Origin: Setaria digitata
Lineage: Eukaryota > Nematoda > Chromadorea > Rhabditida > Setariidae
Assembly: GCA_003640385.1 (NCBI GenBank)
Contig: RCAB01000019.1
Span: forward strand, 1 to 64,000
Reading direction: 5' to 3'
Length of the DNA stretch: 64,000 nucleotides
Part shown: positions 10,937-22,722 of the stretch, piece after piece
How the letters are laid out: every line of letters starts with the position of its first letter
Position numbering within the stretch: position 1 is the first letter of the stretch
Position numbers and translations under genes: made by a program
Notes under the pieces: generated by a model
Database searches by the model: none
The model's input: only the letters and a program-made list of their open reading frames with translations
What the model was told of the DNA's origin: nothing

Positions 10937-13723
10937 CAATTGTAGAACGTCTATGCTTATAAGTAGGGTTTCCACTAAGTGATTTTTCGTCGCTATCACC
11001 ATACTGATATGATGCACCTGCTGCTTTGTATTCATTCCGATGATGCCTGCTGTCTGATCGTCGAGCTGGACATGGGCAGTACTGAAAATAAGCGGCTTGT
11101 TTTTAAAAGAATTCTTAGGCAGTAATGTAATCTGTACAGCAGTCTCGAAATTGGTTTAAAAAAACTGTACCTCGGCATCTTTCCCAGGCCTTCCTTCCTC
11201 GCCCTCAGGTCCTATTGTTCCTTGAGGACCAGCAGGGCCAGGGAGTCCCGAGTTTCCTAGTGGTCCTTGTGGACCGGCCTTCCCAGTTTGTCCTTCTCCA
11301 CCTTTGTCTCCGGGTGGTCCTGGTGGTCCCAGTGGTCCTGTTGGTCCTTTTGGGCCAGGACGACCAACTAAATGATGCATGTCCGAACCTTTAGAGCCTG
11401 GTGGTCCCATCTCACCGTTTTTGCCTGAAATTAACTAGCTGTAAAACGGGGTTATCATCATTTTTAACTGTAAAAGTGATTGTATTTTACCATCAATTAA
11501 ATTTTTGAAGATGTTTTTCAAAATGATTCTAAAATGAATTTGAAAACATCTTGCGAGTAATCTTAAATATTTCAACAGTTCTTGATGTACAGGCGTAATT
11601 AGTCAATGATGATGCATCATTGTTTTCATTAAAAAAGAAATACATTTACCCATGGGTCCCGGTGTTCCAGGTTCACCAGGTGGTCCCGGTTGTCCATTTC
11701 TTCCAGGAACTCCGTTACGACCTTTCGCACCTGCAATTCCCCTTAAGCCCGGCTTTCCAACTGCTCCTGGAATGCCAGGTAGTCCTCGAGGACAGTGGTA
11801 ACATGGTGCTTCTTTATGAAGCGATGACATATTTTCGGCATCTTTGCCAGGATGACCATCAATTCCAGGTAGACCGTTTAATCCGGTACGTCCTGGTATA
11901 CCTTTTGGACCTGGTGATCCAGGTGGACATGTGTTTTCTTTTGCACATTCTGCAATGGCGGTGAAAATGATTGATAAAAATGAACTATTTCCAGAAAATG
12001 TAATTCGACGTTACATTTAAGATACTATATTTCATTAATTTTTAATTTCTGTCCTGTTAGTGAAAATGTTAAATAGTTGGACGAAATATATCAAATCTTT
12101 TGTATTTTCGATACTAAGATTATTTATGGTAATTTGTTCATTCTTCCTGTAACTTTTTTCTTTTTCGCTGAGTAGCATTATGTTTTATAAAGAACAGAGG
12201 GGAAATTTAAGCTGCTTTTACATGACTTATAGAAACTGCGGTACATTTATTAGTGAAACAATAGTGAAGGAAGAACGAAAGTGCAGAAATTCGATCTGAC
12301 CCATCTTTGTAAATAAGATATTAAATTTTTTCGATTTTTGGAATTTTTCCACAATATCTAATTGGTATGCGAAAATTTTGAAAATGAATAAAAAGTGGTG
12401 AACTTCGTATTTGTACCTTTGGTTCAGAACTTAGTTACAAATAATTTCGCCTTTTCGGTGAAATAGAAAGAAACTTACTGCAGATATCTGCTAACTGCGG
12501 TGCACCTGGCGGAAAACTTCCTCTTTGTTTTCCATCTACATTTGGAAGTGGACCTGCACGAGGCTTGAAAAACTGATCTAGTGCTTTGTTTTCGTCAATA
12601 TCTGATTTAAACCTGTTGAATTCAAGTGTAGCTCTAGCACTACTTTCAGTACTTTGTGAAGGTAGAATAGACGGACTGAATGTGAAAGAATCGCGTCGAT
12701 TGCCAGTGTTGCCATTTGTTGGTAATGCTTTCCTGTAGGTGATATCTAAAGCAGTAAAATGAGCGCAAAATTACCACAGAATGCTGATGAGGTAGAAAGT
12801 TAAACCATTCGAATTTCTTCCTTCTAATGATTCTTAATAGAAAATAACGAAAATTATATAAAGTGTCAAGCAATAACTCAGTGGCTGGATTTTCCGAAAT
12901 GTCCATGTTGATAAGCAGTGAAATCCATCCTGCCCAAGCCTTCTCTTTCTGTCCCCTGATAAAGAAAAGGGAAGGTAATTTTGCAAGTGTTTAACTTCTT
13001 ATATCCTTACACGTTGTTTGAAACCTGAATTACTCATTCTTCAAGTCAACCCATTTCGTGCTCATTTGTCCCTTTCTTCCTGTTATAAGCAGCAGATATG
13101 TTCCCGAAACCAAAAAAGAATCATGTAAGGAGGGCTTCTTTAGCGCTAAACTTAGAGATGGTGTAGGTAACTCTAAGAACGAAGAAACCATTCTTTAACC
13201 TTCTAATGTTCATCAGTCAGATCTGTATTTTGTTGAAGCTCTATAAACAAAAAATTTCCAACACTTCAATGATAAACTTGGGACATGCCTGGGAAATCAG
13301 TGAATTGAGGTATACCATCAGTGCTGTCTCCATATTGGTGAGTTCTGTCCTTCTCATATTGTCTTTTTCGGCGCAGATTCGAAGGATTTCGCCCAAGTAA
13401 TATCAGATCATCCCATAAATCATCAGTGATCATCTATAAAATATTCAGGATTTCATTTTGCATGACAAATGTAATGAGGAAGCCAAAGAGCGGAAGAACT
13501 GAAGACTTCATGGCTTAATAAAGTTACTGAAACATTCTGAAATTAACAGAAAAGTGGAAGATGAAGGTAAAGTGTGTACTTTGAAGTGCAGCATTTCTGT
13601 ATCCAACAATCTGTATGCGTCGTGAACATCCTTCTTGATATACACCATTGTAATGAGGCATATGAACAGCACAAAAGCGCTCAGCACAGAAGCCGTAAAT
13701 GTTATTGGATACATGCGAAACAT
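10932..13723 (-). CDS. Nematode cuticle collagen
   Basis: Six exons on the minus strand: 13723-13580, 12948-12849, 12745-12479, 11949-11650, 11424-11171, 11081-10932; 1215 coding bases, 404 aa. Exon 1 encodes a short cytoplasmic tip and one membrane segment (about residues 8-28), then ends MLHFK, as in the Col_cuticle_N domain; exon 2 carries the conserved Trp (KAWAGW). Exons 3-5 give a spacer, the Cys cluster CKCAKENTC, a Gly-X-Y block, the interruption CYHC, and a second Gly-X-Y block ending GRPGKDAE. The last exon starts YCPCPARR, the standard collagen C-terminal Cys box, with a Tyr/Ser-rich tail. The CxCx5C / CxxC / CxC pattern resembles the DPY-7 collagen group (from memory). Such collagens are secreted by hypodermis and cross-linked into cuticle. 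The exon 2 borders are the least certain; the in-phase acceptor at 12948 leaves a shorter spacer than usual. Confidence 0.9.
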
Positions 13724-13742
13724 GCCTAGCAAATGCACTGTC

Positions 13743-13752
13743 TCTGAAAAAA
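13743..13752 (-). promoter_or_regulatory. Spliced-leader acceptor of the collagen
   Basis: On the minus strand a TTTTTTCAG matches the nematode 3' splice consensus and sits 20 bases before the ATG at 13723, with no upstream coding exon. This is the expected arrangement for SL trans-splicing. A GTG at 13738 is in frame but is not a likely start. Confidence 0.6.
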
Positions 13753-14750
13753 TCCCTCTTATATTCGAATTTTTCAGTGGGCGTTTATGCTTTTAGACCA
13801 ACAATCAGCAGAGATTGGCGACAATGTGACACACTGACGACAACTTCTCGGTAATGTTTCCCATTTTCACCTAATTACGCTACATTTTTTTCAGATCTGA
13901 TTAATATCATACAGTTAATTTTCTATATATTAGTTGCAATTAATTCTTTCTTGCACAAGCAATATTTAAAACGGCTCCACAAACGCAACATTCGTCGTGT
14001 ACTTTTCTAATGAAACGCGATTCTGAAAGATATCTTTGGATTTCATAAAAGTTCTGTGCAAACAGCTTTTGAAAAATTTAAAAAAAAGAATTATGGATTA
14101 ATCAATTTAAATTTTTTTCGGCATTTCTGGTTTTCCCAAAGAACAGCTTGATCGTCATATCAAGTACAACTTGTTTGTCATGAAAATAATCATTTAAGAG
14201 CGCTCCTAGCGAATTTCGAGTGCAGATCAATCAACAAGGCTGAAATGCTTTCATCCAATGAAGTTTTTTTTTTATCATCATCTGTTACCGTACCTATAAA
14301 TTTTCTTCGTCTCAAAATCTCAATTATGTTTCCACATCCTGAAGATTTAAAACAACTAACTTATTAAATTACTCGATGGATTTAATTTGCTGATTCATTC
14401 TTGATCAGCATCCGTTTTTTTTTTAGTTCAAGATGGTGCAGGAAACTACTGCCGTTCATTACCTATTTTACTATTGTTTCTTACAAATCTTGTGAATTAT
14501 CGCAACTCCGTATGGACAACTTCCAATCTATAAATTTGATAGGAAAATATTCAATTATTAATGCAGTTCAGTAAACTGCAGTTAGCCAGTAAACTATATA
14601 TGGTGTAGATAACAAAATGTGGAACTGATAAGCATGAATTATTTTAAAATGACTCACAAATTACAATACATATTTCAGATTCTTAATGAAAATTAAAACA
14701 GCAAATAAGATTAGACAACTATTATTTCAAAAAAAAAAAAACAGTAAGAA
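13753..14750. other. Intergenic, upstream of the collagen
   Basis: About 1 kb 5' of the collagen on its strand, so it probably holds the collagen promoter. It is AT-rich with short homopolymers. I see no exon, RNA gene or clear repeat. Confidence 0.5.
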
Positions 14751-15191
14751 ATGATCAATATGCTTTCCATGATTTTAGCATTTTTACTTGTCACATACAT
14801 TTCGGAAATCTATAATAAATCAATAATTGAGGTGAGGAATTCTTGGAAATGTCATTGTTCCTCTCCAAACCACTTATCCATTCAAACTACTCTACATTCT
14901 CGTGTCATTTCGGAGAACAATTACCCTTTGAGTCAGCCGAAAGTTTGCTGCGCAAGACATACTGCCAAGTCACCAATAATTATCATTAACAGCAGCAACC
15001 TTTGTAACATTTCTAACATTTCCACTCTGTGTGAGACCAGGTGGTTGCTTCGCACCATCACCAAATCTGCTTTTGAGGGAAGTGTGAACCGGATTGTTGG
15101 AATGCGCTTAGGAATTGGATCAATGTTTCGTTTGCTGTCAACAGTGGACGAAATGCTTTGCGCAGTGCGTAAAGGCAACCAATTCAATTAA
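14751..15191 (+). CDS. Hypothetical small secreted protein (doubtful)
   Basis: Single open frame of 146 codons from an ATG. The first ~20 residues (MINMLSMILAFLLVTYISEI) are hydrophobic like a signal peptide; the rest has seven cysteines, including CHC and a CC pair, and no family I recognise. For this base composition a chance ORF of this length is uncommon but possible in 64 kb. The upstream AG (AAAACAG|TAAGAA) is not T-rich, so there is weak support for trans-splicing. An 84-codon frame on the opposite strand (14933-15187) overlaps it. That frame looks like a GPCR tail but lacks an ATG and a usable splice acceptor. Confidence 0.25.
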   Translation: MINMLSMILAFLLVTYISEIYNKSIIEVRNSWKCHCSSPNHLSIQTTLHSRVISENNYPLSQPKVCCARHTAKSPIIIINSSNLCNISNISTLCETRWLLRTITKSAFEGSVNRIVGMRLGIGSMFRLLSTVDEMLCAVRKGNQFN

Positions 15192-16271
15192 GATCCGTCT
15201 ACAACGAACTATTGAGGAATTTTATGCCCCTAAAGTCAGTGCTGGATGCTGCATGCTTATCCAGAACTGATCTGCTACACTGTCAACTGTTAAGACTATC
15301 GCTGTCAAGTTCATACTTAAAATTGGATAACTTGTTCAACTTTTGCATGCGTCCCCTTAGTTCCTTTTAGAAAATTCGTTTTGATGCTTTCGGTATCTTA
15401 CCTATATTCCAATGCTTTGTATTTTAGACTTTTGTTTAAAATACAATCCTATCTTCAAGTTATTCACTATGTGCATTTTTTGCAAGTGCTCAGTATTATA
15501 AACAGAAATAATCGTAAATAATCGCCGTATTTTCATTTATACCTTTCCATTAACTATTTGTGCATAATCTTGAAAAGGGGTTGAAGTCAGGTAAATTCGG
15601 TTTTCAAGGGAACTGCTTTCATTACTTTTCTTTTGGTAAATGCCGAGCTATTTCTAATTTTTCATTCAATACGGACGCTACTGAAAACATTGTATAAAGC
15701 AGCTTCGTAAATAGTTGGGTTGAAAACATTATATTCCGGAGTAGTCTAGAAGCAAGTTTGTATACCAGTTGGTTTTAAAATGCCAATTTATTTGAAGAAA
15801 AAAATGGATAAAAAAAACACATTTTTCCTTCTGATAGAAGCAGAAACAATTTATGTTCTGCACTATGCAAATATTTTAGAAGCAACCAGCTGTGCAGCTT
15901 TGTCAGTAGTTCATGAAAAAGCAGTTTTTCAGGTATTGGGTTGATGAAGCACGTTATTTCCTTAATGAGACCTTAGATTGTTCACCATTTGAATTTTTAT
16001 TATTTTAAACTTCTGGGTTCCGAGATAACAAAATAACCAAATACAAGGAAAGAGGAAATGACAACGAAATAAAAATTTAAGGGAAACAAAGATATGGAGA
16101 AGCCCCGCAAACTATTAGTAATGATTTGCCATTTTCTTGAATGAGGCACTGAACAAATAAATACCCATGCCCGCATAAGTCAGATGAAACATTCTTTGTT
16201 CTGGATTTCGTTTCCATGTAGAGAGAATAATGATCTCATCTTTTCGATTGTCACGAAACAAAAAGAAAAGC
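15192..16271. other. Intergenic and 3' UTR of the GPCR
   Basis: Contains a minus-strand AATAAA at 15996-16001, about 270 bases after the receptor stop. Otherwise AT-rich sequence with no supported gene. Confidence 0.5.
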
Positions 16272-18958
16272 TTAAGTATAAGTCCGCTGTTGTAGAGCGA
16301 TATTATGCTGAGTTTTGGTGCTGCGTAACTGTGGATTAAACCAGGTGTAGATTACTGGATTCCACACCGCAGAAGTCATAGCAATAACATGGCACAGTGC
16401 AAACATTATTGAAAAGAGTGAAGACACACCGTAGAAATCACGTGAAAGATTAATTAAATTGAGCGGTAACCAAGCAAGTACAAAGCTCAGTACCATGCAG
16501 ACCATCATCCTGCAAGAGCATTCATGAAGGTACACTTGTGAACTAAAAACTTTTAAATAAGTTCCATTTCAGCTAACGAGTGCTGTTATCATTTGTCTGC
16601 CTAATTGTTCTCTTTTTATCTTTACTGGGCCGATGAAAGGTAGGAGTTAGACGTATGACGTGGACCATCATTCCCTGAAGCAATAAGCAACAAGTTCTAA
16701 AGAAACAAACAACCTGTTGGATCTGGTTCTTCGGTCTTGTAATCTTCGTTCACTTTCTTTTAAGAGGAACTGTTGTTCCTTCCGCTTTTCAATCTGCCGC
16801 GATATTACTCTACTTATCTTCCAGTAACATAATGAACAGATGATTACTGGCATACCGAACTGTAAAGTCAGCACTGAAATTCCATATATACGTTCCATTC
16901 GTGACTCACCATCAGTCGTTGAATCCGGCCTGAATTAAAAAGATTGACTCTGAATTGTAGAACTTAGGAAAGAACTCAAAATAAAATTTTCTAAAAATGC
17001 AAGCCACTTATTTTTTGTTACTTTTTTTATTTGTTTTTTTTTTTTGTAATCCTTAAAATGAATTACTTCAAAAATAAGCTTGTGTCAATTGCATTATATA
17101 TTTATGACGCTCAAAGTTCTCATCAAACAACTAAACTAGAAAAACGTACCACGACTCCTCGCAGAATGTACCGCAGTACGGAAAGTAGGTAACAGTAACG
17201 GAAAATATACCAACAGGTAATGACATTGCGTATCCAATAGTCCAGATACTTACCACAATAAAAAATGTTCTTTCAAATGTGAGTATCTGCAAAGCATCGC
17301 TGAACGGAAATGAAGAAGTTGAGAGGAAAAGATAATCGTACTATCTCTTCTAAATTTCTGCGAAGAAGGCACTGTATAAAACGTGAAATTCAAGTCACTA
17401 TTTACTCCTTTTTCTGCACAGATTTTAATAACTCCAATATTTCGAATTATCTCTTTTTTTTATTCACTTTTAATTATCCTGCCCTTTATCTTTTTTCGAC
17501 TTAAAATGGTAAATGGAGCTATTTTTCTCTATAATAAACGTATTTCCAGGTAGAATAGCAATATTTAAGGAAATTAAAAGAAAACAACTGAAAGGATCAC
17601 CTTTCTATGCGGAAATAAAATCAACAGTAAACGATCAACCGCAACTGCAGTGAACGTAAAGCTAGAAACAAATATACTGCCTCCCTAAAATATTCGAAAT
17701 ATTATGGCTTTAAGTGGGCAGAACAGTAATTGCTTGGTTTTGTTTAAATAAAGGAACTTTCCAGCTTTCCAGCGAGCCATCAAAAGACTGCTATCAAAAA
17801 TATCTTCCAGTAGAAAGAACATTTTAATAATAGGATCGAGAAACTAAAGAATTATTATTACCTGGAAAACTCCAATAAACTTGCAGAAAACAGGTGGAAA
17901 TACCCAGTCTCTGGTGAATATGGTCACTGCAGTTACTGGGAGACTTGTTAGCGATACAACTACATCGCTTATTGCTAAACTGCCAATAAATATTGTTCGT
18001 ACTGATAGTGATACCTGCAGTGCACTCCACTTTGACCCACTTCCTGATGAAGCTCTGACAAAGCTGTATCCTCATTAAACTATTTCACCAACAATTGTGT
18101 GCTTCAGGATATATGGTAAAACTCACTGCGGCACAAAATCGGTCCCAAATAGCAAAATGCATCCATCCTAACACCTTTTCAATTAGCAGGAAATGTACAA
18201 CTTTATACAAATCATATTACAATTAATTTTAAAGATATGAAATCTGTTTCACCGCAGTTAGATCAATCAAATTTTCGGAATCTATAAGGAACTATTGAAG
18301 TAAACTCTCTATGCTGTCCTGGAATTAACGGAGAGTTAAGGTCACCTGTAGGTGTCAAGTATAATATCACTGCTGAAATTTCTTGGAGGAGTTGTCAGAA
18401 AAATAAAAAAAAAATATTATGTAGCCACTCTCTTTATCTCTTTCACTTAACGAACTCCAGAAGAAACGGCAGAATCTAGAGTTGTTTCCCAAAACAGTTG
18501 TTCACAGGGAATGCTTTACCACAGGCAGCTGTTTGTTAAAATTTGCAAGACTTCAGAAGAAATCATTTCATAGATACTTTCAAACCAAATCTTGCGAAGC
18601 AGCAAACAAAACCACTTTTCATGAACTGTGAAATTTCTTCTGGAAAACAAAAATACATAACAAGCATCTGGATAATTTATAGAAATATTTCTTCTGAAAG
18701 AATTTTGAAAGACAATTTCGTATTTTATTATGAGATCAGAGATACCTGTTTGACGACAACCATATACAGTACAATGAAATTGCCACTCACAGCACAGATC
18801 CATATAGTCAAGTACAACAAAGAAAATATTACTTTGATGTATAAATGGTCTACTTTATCAGGTAAAGCATCCTGAATTGGTATGCACTCATCGGTGTATT
18901 TTCTCCACATAAACTGGTTCCAAGCAATAGAACTGCTGCTAGAAGTGTTTCCATTCAT
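16272..18958 (-). CDS. NPY/NPF-type neuropeptide receptor (class A GPCR)
   Basis: Six phase-consistent exons: 18958-18746, 18014-17862, 17684-17601, 17286-17150, 16929-16714, 16509-16272; 1041 coding bases, 346 aa. All seven membrane segments are present: TM1 with GN (SGNFIVLY), TM2 with SLAISD, TM3 starting after the conserved Cys of FCKFIGVFQ, TM4 with its Trp (VVSIWTIGY), an ECL2 Cys in CGTFCEESW, TM5 in LTLQFGMPVIIC, TM6 LAWLPLN and TM7 WNPVIYTWFN. The N-terminus has an N-glycosylation site (NGNTS). CEESW, QFGMP and WLPLN place it with nematode NPR receptors of the NPY/NPF group, which signal through G proteins to peptides in neurons. DRY is replaced by DRL. The C-tail is short, with no obvious palmitoylation Cys. 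The ATG at 18958 is the first in frame; an upstream leader exon cannot be excluded. The peptide ligand cannot be told. Confidence 0.88.
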
Positions 18959-19853
18959 AGAATGAAATTTCAATTCAAGGTCTTTAACCTGTCTCAATGA
19001 ATAGAGTCAGTGTCGCACAGGAACAGCAGAAGAATACTGCTACCAAGTGGTCTTTACAAAATGAAATGAGTGGATAGATTATTATAACTGCTTACTACCT
19101 GACAAATAATGTTAGACTGCAACGGTAATCATGAACTTTCAAGCTATCACATCACAATTAACGGTTCTTTCAGCAGCTCTGAAAATCAATCCCTTGGGGA
19201 TTCAGAAAATATCATTAGAAGGAAGGATTCTGGGTGGTCATATGGGAGGAAAGGGATAAAAGACTTAAGGAATACATTCTTCATTGATACCAGGTGTTTA
19301 CGAAATTACGAAATGGAATTTTTTTTTCTAATAGCCTTACGGAATAGTAGAAGTGACTTTTCTTCTGAGAATTTTAAGTAACAAAAGCAGAGTCTATTTG
19401 AGGTTTTACTTATTATTACATATAAATTCTAATTACTCGTATTGTTTCCAATTTCATTAACAATCAGTACAGTTCAAAACGGTGATTATTCTTCCGAAAC
19501 CAACATAAGTATCTGCGCACATTTAAGGGATTGTGTAAGGAAACTTCCGAAATTGGACCACTGTTTAAAAAAAAAACCGCTTGGACCTAAGGTTACCAGG
19601 GATTGTAATGGATAGAATCTGTTGATCACTTCTGCACATCAAGTGAATGTGACATATGCTGCGTAAACAACTTTCGTATTAACCTGGAAAAGATCAGAGG
19701 CACGAGAAACTAATGAGCTATTTTTGTGATTATTTGAGTTGTGAGTAACAGAAATATTTAATTTCAAACCTTCTCTGATTACATTCTCAGAGCAACCAAA
19801 AACTGATAATTCAATGTTACTTTAAGGGCGAATTTAATTTACGAAACGCGATT
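18959..19853. other. Upstream region of the GPCR
   Basis: Probable receptor 5' flank on the minus strand. A 90-codon plus-strand ORF (19109-19381) has no recognisable content. No clear spliced-leader acceptor was seen near the receptor start. Confidence 0.4.
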
Positions 19854-20007
19854 CTTTTTTATTTGCATCAATTTTCTCATTGATTATTACCTCTACTCGT
19901 TATTATTGATCCTTTCCAAAGCCCCTTTAAACTATCTTCTCACAAAAGAATTCAAATAAGAGATTGGTGTTGTAGATTCTTTTATCAATAAGTGATAAGA
20001 CAAATTG
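19854..20007 (+). repeat. Left inverted-repeat arm
   Basis: About 154 bases starting CTTTTTTATTTGCATC and ending AAGACAAATTG. It pairs with 22570-22722 in inverted orientation; homology stops sharply on both sides. Confidence 0.9.
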
Positions 20008-22569
20008 TGTAAAGAAGTTGGACTACTATCTAGGACTTTGTAAACAGTAAAAGTGACCATAAGTATAGTCGGTGATGTAAATGATGTTTAAAATAATGCA
20101 TATACTAAATGGTATAATTAAGTGATAAGCTTTGCATCTTTATCGGCTAACTTCACTGGTATGAGGATTTAACAATTTCAATAAAAGGGCATCTAAAAAT
20201 GATGAGTTTCATTATGATTACAATTGTTAATATTAAGGTAAGCCGACAAATGACATTTTTTCAAGATATAATTCAACTCGTTAAATATATATATGTATAT
20301 ATTTAAAACAATAGAGCAAAGGTGGCAATGTAAAGATGTAGCAGGAGTAAAAGAATTGGTAACCTTCATAAATTTAAAGTGAATTCGAAAATTCGATTTC
20401 TTCCTATCACTGCAGTAGAATGGTTTTTATAGTGCTTCAATACATATGTTTTAGCGACGCTTTTTAGTTAACTGACCCTTTCATATAGGTGAAAAAAGCA
20501 AATTTTATTGATTCTATTCTTTATCTGTTGTCCTTATAAATTGATTTCGTAATCCCATGAGGTCCGAAGAACCTATAATTAAAGCTCTGCTATCAATATC
20601 GAAATAGAAATGCCGGACTCCGGAATCTAATACAAAAAATATGACTTCTGTTCACTTGAAGACTAAGCTTTCCTTTAGAACTGTTTAAGAACTCGACGCT
20701 TATCCAGTCAAGTCATTCTGTATCCCTTCTCTAATAGAAATCATCCTATGGAAATTGATGCTTGAATTGGATAGATCCGATCGTCATGAATGACTGTTTA
20801 GGCTACTTTAACTCGAAGATCTTAATTCTTTGCAATAACCTAATGTCCTTCTTTCTTTCCGTACTCGATTGAAATGTGAATTGGTCTTTAACATTTAGAC
20901 AATCATATTTTTTATCAAATGAAAGCTCTGTTAACTCGTAATGGAAGCATAATTTCTGTAATACTACTTTTTATATTATTTGCTACGATTGAATGCCGGA
21001 AAAAAGTTAGTATAATTAATGAATACTAACTTTTTCAAAAGCAGATATTTGAATTTTAAGCTATAAATGATACGATGCCACAAAGCTCTTTCCACTACAG
21101 AAATTCAGTAAAGATTACTTAATTGCTTTGAGATCAATTTGATGCCGCCGCCTTATCGAGAAACCGCTGCAAGTAGAAAACGGCCATTGTTGACCATTAG
21201 ATATATTTCCCAGCGTGACATGAAAGCTTAACAGCTCACGTTTAGAAATACTTTCTGGTCCGTCCAAAAATCAACTCATGAGGAATTTTTTTGCAACTTA
21301 TTTGAAACTTCTGAAATACAATCACAGCCATGGTGAACTCCTTTAGGCAACATTTAAAAGGAATTCAAACACCTCACGTGAGTAAGTAAAATTAAATCTT
21401 CCACATGAATTTGGCTACAAAAATTTTAAGAAAAATCAGTAGATCACTCATTTGCAAGTACACAGCAACAGCTGTAATTTTACTATCACTATATAAAAAA
21501 TGAATGAATAATCAAGCTGTCAAGCTAATAAGATGGTTAGGAAGTCGATATCAGACGAGTTCTGCCTTCTTCGCTGAATTTTTATTGTATTATAATACGT
21601 CTTAGTCTACGATGACGCTTGGTGTAAGCAAGAAAGAAGCTTCTTTTTCATGGTGTCATGTCTTGAATGCTTCCTGTATAATTTAGTATTGATACGGTGC
21701 AGTACTTCAAGATGTGACTTCAGAAGTACCTACTGCAGCAGCTTTTTTCTATTAATTAACTTTATAGCAAGGAAGCATTCAAGACAATCACTCCAAAATA
21801 AATGATATAGATGGATGTACGATTTGTTGACATTGTCATCTGTTGCACTGATAAAATAGTGGAAGCAAATTAAACTTTGAGCAAAATTTTAGAGTTAAAA
21901 GACATTTAGACGAAAAGAAGGCTTAAGAATGGCGATCCAATAACTTTTATCATTTTTCTTTTAAAATATATTATCATGAGATCATGCATCGAAATATACT
22001 TCAGTATCATTTCTCGTTATTATAGGTGATACGCGAAAAATAATCCGGCGTTGCAAATAATATCTCGACAGCTTCACCAAGTGAAGAATATGACTTACTG
22101 GGATGTGAACTTATATATAGATTAGAAAGGCTTAAGTTATTAGGTTTATAATGTGTAATCTATCCTAGACACCACCTGGTTGCGAAAGATTTCACATAGT
22201 TTTAGTTCGACACTTCGAGCCAGTTACAGCATATTTAGCAACTTGGCTAGCTCATCACATAGATTCATTTCAAAAATAACTGTGATATCATCTTTCCTTA
22301 CAGATTACTGAATCAGTTAAATGGGAATTCTTTTATGGACTGAATATTCACCCACCATTACTGATTTCATTAACAGATCTTAAAAAAAAAATCAAGTTTT
22401 CTATCTAATAGCTTTGTGATTTGTTTGAAAATAGCATGTAGTGCAGAAGACAAAAATTTCACTTTTTTTCTCTTTTCTAGATCAAGATTTGTTAAATTTC
22501 TTCGTTACGCAAAAACATATAAAGCAGTAGTCATTAACTGAAAATGTTCCCCATTATTTCACTACTCCT

Positions 22570-22722
22570 CAATTTGTCTTATCACTTATTGATAAAAGAA
22601 TCTCCAACACCAATCTCTTATTTGAATTCTTTTGTGAGAAGATAGTTTAAAGGGGCTTTGGAAAGGATCAATAATAACGAGTAGAGGTAATAATCAATGA
22701 GAAAATTGATGCAAATAAAAAG
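22570..22722 (-). repeat. Right inverted-repeat arm
   Basis: About 153 bases, the reverse complement of 19854-20007 at roughly 98-99% identity by eye. Such high identity implies a recent origin or gene conversion between the arms. Confidence 0.9.

Larger units (their letters stand above)
19854..22722. mobile_element. Possible non-autonomous element with ~154 bp inverted terminal repeats
   Basis: The segment at 19854-20007 is the near-exact reverse complement of 22570-22722. Read along the minus strand, the right arm matches the left with one substitution (TTGTAGATT versus TTGGAGATT) and one T of length difference at the outer end. The 2.56 kb between the arms has no ORF of 60 codons or more, so no transposase is encoded in view. 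Flanking bases (ACGCGATT / GCTTGTAA) show no obvious target-site duplication. A foldback element or MITE-like deletion derivative fits. Two independently inserted copies of a short repeat in opposite orientation, or a local inverted duplication, would look the same. Confidence 0.5.

Noticed and set aside
11620..11964. 114-codon plus ORF
   Set aside because: Antisense shadow of the collagen Gly-X-Y exon.
17824..18075. 83-codon Ser/Cys-rich minus ORF
   Set aside because: Off-frame shadow of the GPCR TM2 exon (18014-17862).
20284..20306. ATATATATGTATATAT tract
   Set aside because: A short simple AT repeat inside the inverted-repeat interval; no evidence of function.
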